Part shown: piece by piece, positions 6,460-13,665 of the stretch
How positions within the stretch are numbered: the first letter of the stretch is position 1
Layout: each line of letters starts with the position of its first letter
From: Bacillota bacterium
GTDB lineage: Bacteria; Bacillota; Clostridia; Lachnospirales; Anaerotignaceae
DNA: 64,000 bases
Assembly (NCBI GenBank): GCA_019422105.1
Contig: JAHZDZ010000014.1
Location: 1-64,000 of the forward strand
Direction of reading: 5' to 3'
Program-made: the position numbers and the translations under genes
Notes under the pieces: model-generated
Database searches by the model: none
What the model was told of the DNA's origin: nothing
The model's input: only the letters and a program-made list of their open reading frames with translations

Positions 6460-7934
6460 TACATTACCTCCTCGTAGTACAGAAGCCCGTTGTCTATGCC
6501 CAGCCTGTATTTTGTACCGTCGGCGCCGTCCTCGTAGAGCAAATCGCCGCCGCCCAGTATAACGGATACGCCTGTTTTACCGTTTACGCTGCCGACCTTA
6601 TTGTTCCATTCCTCCTGCTTTGACGCTGTGGGTATGATGCCAAGGGCCGCTGTAAACGCCTCCTGTGTTCCAGCAAAGCCGCCCTCCTGTGCCGTCTGGT
6701 AGGCGCTTTTGCCGTCTCTGCCGGGAATGCCCTGTATTCCCTGAGGGCCCTGGACACCCTGCTCGCCCTGCGGACCAGTGGGGCCCTGTATTCCCTCAGG
6801 CCCTTGATCGCCTCTGTCGCCCTTTGGGCCCTGTATGCCCTGCTCACCTTTCACTCCCTGTATGCCCTGAGGGCCGATTGGGCCTGCATCTCCTTTATCC
6901 CCCTTTGGGCCCTGTATTCCCTGAATGCCTTGGGGACCAATGGGGCCTTGCAGCTGTCCGAGACTAACCCAATCCCTTTTTGTTTCGCTCCATATATAAA
7001 TGTTTTTGTCGTCGCTCACCTGATAGGCATACTCGTTTCCCATAGGAATAGCAGTTTTGAGAGCGCCAAGGGTGGGATAGAGGTCCTGTATCACAAAGCT
7101 TCTGCCGTCGGCGCCATCATTCCCCTTTTCTCCCTGTGGCCCCTGAGGGCCTTGAGGTCCGACGTCTCCCTTTTCTCCTTTTGGGCCCCGCTCTCCCTGA
7201 GGGCCCTGTATTCCCTGAATTCCTTGGGCTCCCTGCGCTCCTTCTGGGCCTATGCCGCCAACGTCCCCTTTCTTTCCTTGTATCCCCTGGATACCCTGAG
7301 GGCCTATGGGGCCTTGGGGGCCCTGGGGACCTATCTGTCCCTGCAAGCCCTGTATCCCCTGAGGGCCCTGAGGGCCTCTTACGCTGATGGGATTGGGGGC
7401 AATGGCTGTATCCTGAATGCTGAAGCGCATCACGCCGTACTCGTCTATATTGGGCACAACAGCGGGGCCAAGAGGGCCTGTGTCTCCCCTGTCTCCCTTG
7501 GGACCAACAGGTCCCTGCATTCCCTGATCCCCTTTCACGCCGTATACCACTGTCATACCGTTTTCATCCTTCACCTCGGAATGGTAAAACCGCATGCGGC
7601 TTCTCTGGGGCAGTACCGTATTGTTTTTGTCAAGTATGACATGACCGCTGCTTCCCGTGGCCTCCCAATTTATATTGTCACAGGTTACCTCTATGGCGTT
7701 GTCGCCGTTTAAGCGCATTTTTCTGATATCCTCTGACAATATCCTCCTGTCTATTTGAAGAGCCGCCAAGTCCTCCGTCAAAGCATTGTGCTTTGGTATC
7801 ACCACATCCAGACACAGCTCATCAAAGGCCCTCTGTGCCTCCGGCACGGAAAGCCCCAGGGGATTGGGCTTCACCCTGATCCCCTTATTCTGGTAATCCT
7901 CCGTCTCAATTTTGTCCAATCTCAAATCTGACAC
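6459..7934 (-). CDS. Collagen-like phage tail fibre (491 aa)
   Basis: The GTG start at 7934 has AAGGGGTGATAAG before it and avoids a 70-bp overlap with the upstream gene that a longer frame (to 8012) would need. Residues 13-47 are the same anchor found in the 2211-3212 fibre. Three Gly-X-Y blocks follow at about residues 132-157, 187-277 and 330-408, rich in GPQGIQG and GPKGDRGD. These predict collagen-type triple helices without hydroxyproline and so a long trimeric shaft. Between blocks two and three lies a compact domain (278-329, with NEYAYQVSDDKNIYIW). The C-terminal 80 residues (QEAFTAALGIIPTASKQEEW) probably form the tip or trimerisation end. Confidence 0.85.
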   Translation of the reverse strand: MSDLRLDKIETEDYQNKGIRVKPNPLGLSVPEAQRAFDELCLDVVIPKHNALTEDLAALQIDRRILSEDIRKMRLNGDNAIEVTCDNINWEATGSSGHVILDKNNTVLPQRSRMRFYHSEVKDENGMTVVYGVKGDQGMQGPVGPKGDRGDTGPLGPAVVPNIDEYGVMRFSIQDTAIAPNPISVRGPQGPQGIQGLQGQIGPQGPQGPIGPQGIQGIQGKKGDVGGIGPEGAQGAQGIQGIQGPQGERGPKGEKGDVGPQGPQGPQGEKGNDGADGRSFVIQDLYPTLGALKTAIPMGNEYAYQVSDDKNIYIWSETKRDWVSLGQLQGPIGPQGIQGIQGPKGDKGDAGPIGPQGIQGVKGEQGIQGPKGDRGDQGPEGIQGPTGPQGEQGVQGPQGIQGIPGRDGKSAYQTAQEGGFAGTQEAFTAALGIIPTASKQEEWNNKVGSVNGKTGVSVILGGGDLLYEDGADGTKYRLGIDNGLLYYEEVM

Positions 7935-7938
7935 CTTA

Positions 7939-10095
7939 TCACCCCTTATAATTTCCGCTTTCCGTATACTCCAAACCGATAGAGTAAATGCCAAATGGCT
8001 CATTGAGAGCATCGTTTCTCATTGAAAACCTTGCCTTGTCCGCCTTTTTCACCCTGATTTTACTGCCAAGGGTTCTGGGTGTAGCATCGGAGGAAAAATT
8101 GATTTTGGAAAACTCCACATAGGAGAAGTCAAAATATCTGGCCCGTGCCCCCGCGTCAAAAAGCCTGCTCCATATACCTCTTTTCTGTACATAAATGGAA
8201 ACACCGGTTGCTATGGCGCTTGCAAGCCTTACGCTTATTCGCCTGAAAGTCTTGTTTTTGTAAAAAAGCTTGCCGTCCAAATCCGGCAAATCCCAGCGGC
8301 AAGGGATAGCCCGACCGTTGTCGTTATAGCTTTGCTGCTTCTGGGTATCCCTGTAGAACTCCATGATTTCCCCCTTCTCCGTGCCAAAGCACAGAGTATC
8401 GTTTTCCTCATAGAGTATTCTTGCGCCTATGTTATCCCAGTAATAGCACTCATACTGAAAGGCTGAATAGGGCATGTTTTTTTCGTATGTCTTTTGCAGG
8501 CCGTCCAGCACATAAACCCTGTCCCTACAGGCCAATAAATAGAAATCCCTGTAGGCGAGAGCATAGGAATGCTCCAAATCCTCCTCCTGAAGGGCTCTGT
8601 TGATGTAAAAGCTTCTGCTCTGTGCATACTTATCCCCTGTGACGTCCTGGGCCGTGACGGCATATACGCCAAGCTTTGTGACAAACAGAGGCTCGTTTAG
8701 GTAGGCAAAGTTGTATCGTCCCACTGCGCCCTGTCCCTGTATGGTGTTGGCAATGGGAAACGCCGCCTTATCGTTTGAGAGAATACCGTTTCTCAGTATG
8801 ATATTTCTGCCGTCCTCCCCCTCGTCCTTGTGGGCCGCCAACATGTCGTTGATGATGGAGTAGCCCACAATGCCGCTGGAATCCTGACCCAAAGTGGAGT
8901 ACCAAATATCCCCAAAATAGGTGGGGTCATTCAGTTGACTGTACCAGTCATAATTTTTGTATTTCCCGTTCCCCGTCACAAATAGCCTGTCCGCCGCACC
9001 GTTTACGCCAAAAAGTATGGAAACAAGACACTTGTTGATTTTGTCCGCATTAGGCTCTGACAGATACCTGTAGGTAATCTGCACATTTTTTTTGCCGGCC
9101 GCAGGTGTAGTCCCAGGCGCCGAGGACATTGTAACCTTCCCCGCCGCTCTGTCTACAGTCATACCCGCCGGCTCCGTGTAGGTATTCCAGGTGCCGTCCG
9201 CCTTCAGTGTTTTCACAACGACCTTTTCCCCGTCCAGTGTATTGCGGGCCAGTACAAACTCCTTCTGCCCCGCGGCCCCGTCAAATTCCTCTGTTACGCT
9301 CTCAAATTTGCCCCTTTTTTTGGAGGCGGTGATTTCCAGATTGTCCGCACCGGTAATGGGACTTGCACCGGGGGCTGTGGTGAAGGTTACCTTGCCTGTG
9401 GTGCGGTTGACGGAAAACCCGCTGCCCTCCGTCATGTTCTCCCAGGTGCCGTCCGCCTTCATTTTTTTGGCCGTCACCTTTGTCTCGTCCAGATTGTCAA
9501 AGGAGAGCTGATATTCCTTAGCATCCGCCGTGCCAAGAAAGCTGTCCGTCCATTTGTCCGAAAGAAGATTCGGCGGATTTAGCTGTGTACCGCCGCCGTT
9601 TGGCGCGCGGGAAATGGTAATGACAGGCACGTAGCCTATCTCCTCCACAGCCTTTACCTGATAGCTTTTTATATGGGTTTCCTCGTCCTCGAATTCGCCG
9701 CAGCAGAGGTATTTTTTGCCGTCCAAAAGATAGAGCCTGCCGTTTACCTGCCAGCTTTTCCCCCTGTTGTCCGCCATGCCCTCATAAATGACATTGCCGT
9801 CCAGATAAAGCTTCGTCCCCGCATGCACCAGCTTTTTGACCGTTCCCGAATCCTCGCGCAAAAAATAAACGCCGTTTATCCTGGCATCATACTGTTCTCT
9901 CTTGTGGTAGCCCAAACGCTTGCGCACCTTTCCGGGTACGTCCCGTATCATGTTGGGCGCCTCGGGGCTTCTGTAGTTTTCCACATTGGCGGGGGAGTTA
10001 TAGAGGTCTACCCCCTTGAAATTTTCAATTGTCAGTATGTTGGTATTGGGAACATCAGGCGACTTCAGACTGCCTCCCGCATACATTGGCGCCAT
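7939..10095 (-). CDS. Nozzle-like tail protein, beta-propeller (718 aa)
   Basis: The N-terminus (TIENFKGVDLYNSPANVE, then RSPEAPNMIRDVPGKVRKRLGY) is typical of large tail hub or nozzle proteins of short-tailed phages, which open with 'NF.GVD' and a 'P..RKRLGY' turn and continue as WD-like blades. Residues about 170-350 hold two tandem 75-residue modules (each with KADGTW and a GKVT strand) probably inserted for surface binding. The rest returns to blade-like repeats (YALAYRDFYLLACRDRVYVL). The gene follows the adaptor gene directly, as P22 gp10 and T7 gp12 genes follow gp4 and gp11. The role as the tube-closing nozzle is inferred from order and repeats. Confidence 0.7.
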   Translation of the reverse strand: MAPMYAGGSLKSPDVPNTNILTIENFKGVDLYNSPANVENYRSPEAPNMIRDVPGKVRKRLGYHKREQYDARINGVYFLREDSGTVKKLVHAGTKLYLDGNVIYEGMADNRGKSWQVNGRLYLLDGKKYLCCGEFEDEETHIKSYQVKAVEEIGYVPVITISRAPNGGGTQLNPPNLLSDKWTDSFLGTADAKEYQLSFDNLDETKVTAKKMKADGTWENMTEGSGFSVNRTTGKVTFTTAPGASPITGADNLEITASKKRGKFESVTEEFDGAAGQKEFVLARNTLDGEKVVVKTLKADGTWNTYTEPAGMTVDRAAGKVTMSSAPGTTPAAGKKNVQITYRYLSEPNADKINKCLVSILFGVNGAADRLFVTGNGKYKNYDWYSQLNDPTYFGDIWYSTLGQDSSGIVGYSIINDMLAAHKDEGEDGRNIILRNGILSNDKAAFPIANTIQGQGAVGRYNFAYLNEPLFVTKLGVYAVTAQDVTGDKYAQSRSFYINRALQEEDLEHSYALAYRDFYLLACRDRVYVLDGLQKTYEKNMPYSAFQYECYYWDNIGARILYEENDTLCFGTEKGEIMEFYRDTQKQQSYNDNGRAIPCRWDLPDLDGKLFYKNKTFRRISVRLASAIATGVSIYVQKRGIWSRLFDAGARARYFDFSYVEFSKINFSSDATPRTLGSKIRVKKADKARFSMRNDALNEPFGIYSIGLEYTESGNYKG

Positions 10096-10110
10096 AGCGC
10101 CCCACCTCCT

Positions 10111-10713
10111 TTAACATTGGGTATATATGGTTGAAATGCTGTGTATACCCTCCTCCTCTTTTCTTCCCTGAAGGAGGTTTACAATCATACCGGACAGCTT
10201 TCCCTCCAGATAATAGGAGATATGCATGGTATCCTCACTTCCCGCCGTGGCGTCTGCTGCAAGCTTCAAAGGCAGAGCAACGGCGCCCAAGGCATCCACA
10301 TCTAAAATCTCCTCCTCCGGCGCAAACGATGTAACCTCCCTGGGATTGCCCCAGTACAGAAATTTCAATGTCCCGTCCTGTTCCGGTGCCAGAAGAAAAT
10401 CCCGCGGCGGCTCAAAACGGTAATCGGAAATATCCTCATAGCTGTTTTCACCTGTCACCACAATTTTGTTCAGCTCCTTAAAATCCTCCGGCATACGGTA
10501 GCGTACAAGACCGCCCTCTATACCATCGGGCTTTGCAGGGCAATACACCCTGGGCAGCCTGAAAAAGCCGCTCAGAAATATCAATGCGTCGTTTAAAAAA
10601 TAGTTAAATTTATCCGTTAAATCCGCTGTCTGTTCGCGGCTGTTGATTTCGCCGTTTATGGTCGCCTCGTCTAACCATCTTAAAGCTAACTCTTTTGCTT
10701 CTCCTTTAGTCAA
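10111..10713 (-). CDS. Head-to-tail adaptor-like protein (200 aa)
   Basis: The protein (LTKGEAKELALRWLDEATIN at its start) has the helix-first layout of adaptors of short-tailed phages: a helical bundle, then a beta patch with RMPEDFKELNKIVV and DYRFEPPRDFLLA, then 'FLYWGNPREV' and a helical end. P22 gp4 and T7 gp11 have the same layout and join the portal ring to the tail. No ATG or GTG is available in frame, so a TTG start is most likely, with GAGGGGG about 13 bases before it. Just upstream (10861-10891, minus strand) a second stretch coding ELALRWLDE follows the repeat array, as if the 5' end had been copied. Confidence 0.65.
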   Translation of the reverse strand: MTKGEAKELALRWLDEATINGEINSREQTADLTDKFNYFLNDALIFLSGFFRLPRVYCPAKPDGIEGGLVRYRMPEDFKELNKIVVTGENSYEDISDYRFEPPRDFLLAPEQDGTLKFLYWGNPREVTSFAPEEEILDVDALGAVALPLKLAADATAGSEDTMHISYYLEGKLSGMIVNLLQGRKEEEGIHSISTIYTQC

Positions 10714-11116
10714 TGGTATATCACATCCCCCTCACTTTTCCGCCTCTGCGCATTCATTGCGCTTTCCTCGCCTCCCTACACTCTTCGAGTGTTTCGTTCG
10801 CTCGTCAAGTGCGCTTATTCATGCTTGGGTTGCGCTTTGGTCGTTCCTCCCGTCGCTCACACCTCGTCTAACCAACGAAGAGCCAATTCCATGGTCAGCA
10901 CTTTGCTTACGCAAAGCCGCTCCGCGTCCCCGTCTATCTTCCCGCTGCATGGTCAGCACTTTTTCGCTCCGCTCAAAAGCCGCTCCGCGTCCCCGTCTAT
11001 CTTCCCGCTGCATGGTCAGCACTTTTTCGCTCCGCTCAAAAGCCGCTCCGCGGGCGGGTTTATCTTCCCGCTGCACTGATACTTTTTCAAAGAAAAGTAC
11101 ATTCGTCCATTTCCTT
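10714..11116. other. 403-bp repeat-filled gap inside the structural operon
   Basis: No credible gene is seen here. The right part is the 63-bp array. The left part (10721-10890) has short inverted motifs such as CACTCTTCGAGTG and the 25-bp sequence at 10840-10864, which recurs with two mismatches at 21688-21712. The minus strand at 10861-10891 reads ATG then ELALRWLDEV and a stop, echoing the start of the adaptor gene. Confidence 0.7.
10891..11074. repeat. Tandem 63-bp repeat (two full, one variant copy)
   Basis: Copies begin at 10891 (58 bp, with its middle replaced by the hairpin CTTTGCTTACGCAAAG), 10949 and 11012. Each starts ATGGTCAGCACTTT on the plus strand and ends CTTCCCGCTGC. The unit length is 21 codons and the minus strand is open through it. 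Its edge GTGCTGACCATGCA(G/A)CGGG is shared with the 66-bp array at the window start, and its middle GCTCCGCGTCCCCGTCT recurs near 21610-21630. Confidence 0.9.
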
Positions 11117-11368
11117 TTAAAGGTACCCCGCTCCCTCCAGTATATCCGCCACAGTCTGAGGAACCTCCACCGTCTGTCCCCTGTTGATGAAATAGTTGTA
11201 GCCGTTGATGCACACCGGAATCACCTCGTCACCTTTTTTTCCGTTTGAGGCAATTTTAATGCGCACCTTGGGTTCTCTGGCGTAAATCTCCCCAAACCTT
11301 TTTGCCTCCTCGTCCATCTGTGTATCAGACAATACAGCGTCCTTCACTGCCTTTTTCGTTTCCGCCAT
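11117..11368 (-). CDS. Small virion protein downstream of capsid gene (83 aa)
   Basis: The start at 11368 (MAETKKAVKDAV) has GGGAGGAGAAAGGTT before it; an in-frame extension to 11503 lacks a site and reads like non-coding sequence. The last 45 residues (VRIKIASNGKKGDEVIPVCI, then GYNYFINRGQTVEVPQTVAD) form a small beta domain that recurs directly after major capsid genes in many Bacillota phages. It may be a capsid decoration or head-completion protein; no function has been shown. It stands between the capsid gene and the repeat-filled gap. Confidence 0.7.
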   Translation of the reverse strand: MAETKKAVKDAVLSDTQMDEEAKRFGEIYAREPKVRIKIASNGKKGDEVIPVCINGYNYFINRGQTVEVPQTVADILEGAGYL

Positions 11369-11547
11369 AACCTTTCTCCTCCCTGTGTATCCATTTTCAT
11401 TCGCCAAATATACAGCCGGCAAGGCGGCCCCTTCCGCTGACTGCCGCACCTTCTCCCGATAGGTGCGCAATCCGAAAAACACCGCCTCCGCCCTGCTTCT
11501 CATCCTATACTGTTATGTTGTCTTTTTATGGTGCTATTCCTTTCTTC

Positions 11548-12480
11548 TTACGCCGTAGCGCCGCTTTCAATGCGCAGCATGGACAGCTCGTTGAGTCTTT
11601 TTGCCGCCAAAAGGGCCTTCCAGCCGCTTGTCGCCCTCTGGTTCAGCGGATCCGCGCTTCCCGCGCTTCCGTGAGATTTCACAATCATCTCCGGCTTTGA
11701 GCTGCCACCAATATCCACAACACCGTAGGCATCCTGACCGATAATCATGGTACAGTGAATTCTTGCCTTCGGGCTGGCGTTATTTTCATATACCTTATTG
11801 TTTGTGGTTTCAATAAAACGCACACCACAGAGCTTGCCGATTTCTCCCTTCATAATCGCCGTGCCCCCGCTGTATTTGGAGATGTCCTGCCAGAGTGGGT
11901 CGCTCATAATGTCATAGGCCACCTCGGGGTCAATGAGCCCCACGAAATAACCGCCCTCCAAAGGCTTTGCGTTATTTTTGCGCAGCGTCCTGACTGCTTT
12001 TCTGATTTCCGTTGCGCTGACCACATCAGCGGCCGTGACAGCGTCGGCGTTTGCTTTTCCGCCCGCATACTGCACGTTGGTGCCTGCCACTACCTCGTCC
12101 CGAATCAGTGTGTCAATGGTAAGCCCCGCACTCTCGCCCAAAAGAGTCGCCGTCTCCGTCAATACCGGGTCAATGCCCACCATGTCCAGCTTATCGGAGA
12201 TGGTGACATAATCGCCGTACTGCTTCACTGCCGTCTCAATTTTTGTCACGCTCAGAGAACTGCCGTTTGGCGTAACGCCCTCTGTCAGCGCTGTTGTCTT
12301 CGGCGCAATGGCGTTAAAGCGCCTGAAGGCGATTTTATCCCCCTCGTTTTTTGGCATAGCCCTTTTCTGCCCGAATTTCTGGTATTGAAGCTCCGGTGTG
12401 AGCCTTTTTAAAAGCGTTCTCTCATAAAAGGTTTTCTGCTCCTCTGTCAAGCCTGTGTAAGTATTTGTGTTTTCTGCCAT
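11548..12480 (-). CDS. N4-gp56 family major capsid protein (310 aa)
   Basis: The shell protein of the head. From MAENTNTYTGLTEEQKTFYE it runs through the family core: FGQKRAMPKNEGDKIAFRRF, then AIAPKTTALTEGVTPNGSS, 'QYGDYVTISDKLD' (about residues 87-99), 'LLGESAGLTIDTLIRDEV' and a late 'GQDAYGVVDIGG'. These are marks of the N4-gp56 capsid group with an HK97-type fold. The ATG at 12480 has AAGGAGGCAGATACAT ahead, so I reject nine extra N-terminal codons. Length is in the family range and there is no pro-domain. The scaffold gene just upstream would direct its assembly. Confidence 0.9.
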   Translation of the reverse strand: MAENTNTYTGLTEEQKTFYERTLLKRLTPELQYQKFGQKRAMPKNEGDKIAFRRFNAIAPKTTALTEGVTPNGSSLSVTKIETAVKQYGDYVTISDKLDMVGIDPVLTETATLLGESAGLTIDTLIRDEVVAGTNVQYAGGKANADAVTAADVVSATEIRKAVRTLRKNNAKPLEGGYFVGLIDPEVAYDIMSDPLWQDISKYSGGTAIMKGEIGKLCGVRFIETTNNKVYENNASPKARIHCTMIIGQDAYGVVDIGGSSKPEMIVKSHGSAGSADPLNQRATSGWKALLAAKRLNELSMLRIESGATA

Positions 12481-12569
12481 ATGTATCTGCCTCCTTATCG
12501 CATACATCGTTTACTTTTCTGATGGAGGAGACTGTTAATTTCAGGCGGAGTAACTTGTTTACCTTCCTC

Positions 12570-13310
12570 CTAACCCTTTCTCAGTTCTCCCCGCAGGGCT
12601 TTCTTTTCATAGCGCTCAAACTCCTCGTCGGACATGTCCGTAAAGGACAGTGGTCTGTTATCGGCGCTTAAGCCCAGAGCGCCCGGTGAAGACGCCCTGT
12701 TATTTGACACCTTCCGCAGTGTCTCCTGCTCGATTGTCTGAGTAAGCTTTTCTTTGATTTTGCCGAAATTATGTGCCAGCACAGACTGGTAGGCGCTTTT
12801 TAAATCAACCCCTGCAATACCCTGCTTTTTGCAGTAGTCCAGCACCTCCAATACCTCGCCGCGCAGCTCACCATAGGCCTCGCTGTTCTCCGGATCCTCC
12901 CTGAGGCTCATATCCTGCTCCCGCATGGTATAGTCCATGAGCTGATTTTTCAGCTCGCTCACCTGGGCGGTGAGCACAGGATCCTGCCCCCTTTCACCGG
13001 CCTGATGCATTTCGGCGTACCTGTCATAATCTGCTCTGGACCTGATAGGCTCCCCCGTGAAGCTGTTGACCCAGCCCATCTGGGAGATGAACCTGTCCAT
13101 CTCCCGCCTTGTCATTTCATTCAGCCTCTGGCTGAAGGCCCTGGTGCGCGTCACAGAAGTCTCAGCGGGAAGTTCCTCCCTTTCGGACAAATCCTCCCCT
13201 CCGGGGTTTTCATTGGAGGCGGCGTAATCCTCCCCGGCATCGGACGCACCTGTATCCGGCGCATACTCCCTATCCGCATTATCAGCCGTATTTGTAAGTA
13301 TTTCCTCCAT
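12570..13310 (-). CDS. Phage scaffold protein (246 aa)
   Basis: A highly charged, mostly helical protein located between portal and capsid genes, the usual scaffold position. Residues 1-55 are acidic and low complexity (NTADNADREYAPDTGASDAG). The middle has 'TREMDRFISQMGWVNSFTGE' and 'ADYDRYAEMHQAG', a pattern seen in scaffold-like proteins of N4-gp56-type prophages. The C-terminus ends in a helical charged tail (FERYEKKALRGELRKG) that could bind the shell. Scaffolds fill the prohead and leave on packaging. The start has AAGGAGGATATATAT. Confidence 0.8.
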   Translation of the reverse strand: MEEILTNTADNADREYAPDTGASDAGEDYAASNENPGGEDLSEREELPAETSVTRTRAFSQRLNEMTRREMDRFISQMGWVNSFTGEPIRSRADYDRYAEMHQAGERGQDPVLTAQVSELKNQLMDYTMREQDMSLREDPENSEAYGELRGEVLEVLDYCKKQGIAGVDLKSAYQSVLAHNFGKIKEKLTQTIEQETLRKVSNNRASSPGALGLSADNRPLSFTDMSDEEFERYEKKALRGELRKG

Positions 13311-13479
13311 ATATATATCCTCCTTATGCTCCCGTCGCGGCGGAAAAGCACTGCCGCAGCGCCTTTTTATACCTCAGGCGCCCCTGGCGGACTCTCCCGC
13401 CGCACGTGCCGTCCGTTTGTGGGCGAGTTTCTGACGGCGCAGTTTTGCAGCCCATGTTTCGTTTACCGTACTGTCTTTT

Positions 13480-13665
13480 CTATCCCTCGTATATGAGATG
13501 CTCCGCCTGTCCCAAGGGCTTGCCGTGGTTTTCACAGGCGGGGTTTTGACAGCTGAATTCCTGTACTGTGTACACCCTTGTTTTCTCCTCAGGGGAATTA
13601 TCCCCCGAAACTCTGGTACAGCTATTGACAATTGTGGCCTCAAGGCCGCATTTGGGACACTGCAT
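13480..13665 (-). CDS. Small zinc-ribbon phage protein (61 aa)
   Basis: The protein has two cysteine pairs, CPKC at residues 3-6 and CQNPAC at 39-44, the layout of a zinc ribbon; between them lies 'INSCTRVSGDNSPEEKTRVY'-like sequence. An AGGAGGAATGGGGA site supports the ATG at 13665, inside the last 26 bp of the portal gene. Short zinc ribbons of this type sit between portal and scaffold genes in several Clostridia prophages; their role is unknown. The following 13311-13479 holds no gene I can support. Confidence 0.8.
   Translation of the reverse strand: MQCPKCGLEATIVNSCTRVSGDNSPEEKTRVYTVQEFSCQNPACENHGKPLGQAEHLIYEG

Noticed and set aside
7935..8012. Longer start for the collagen-like fibre
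   Set aside because: It would overlap the nozzle gene by 74 bp and has no ribosome site; the GTG at 7934 has one.
10819..11076. 85-codon leftward ORF through the 63-bp repeats
   Set aside because: It is only the translation of the repeat; no ribosome site and no conserved domain.
11369..11503. N-terminal extension of the small virion protein
   Set aside because: The internal ATG at 11368 has a strong ribosome site and the extension does not match related proteins in layout.
13320..13470. A 43-codon leftward frame between zinc-ribbon and scaffold genes
   Set aside because: No convincing ribosome site and no similarity recognised; left unannotated.
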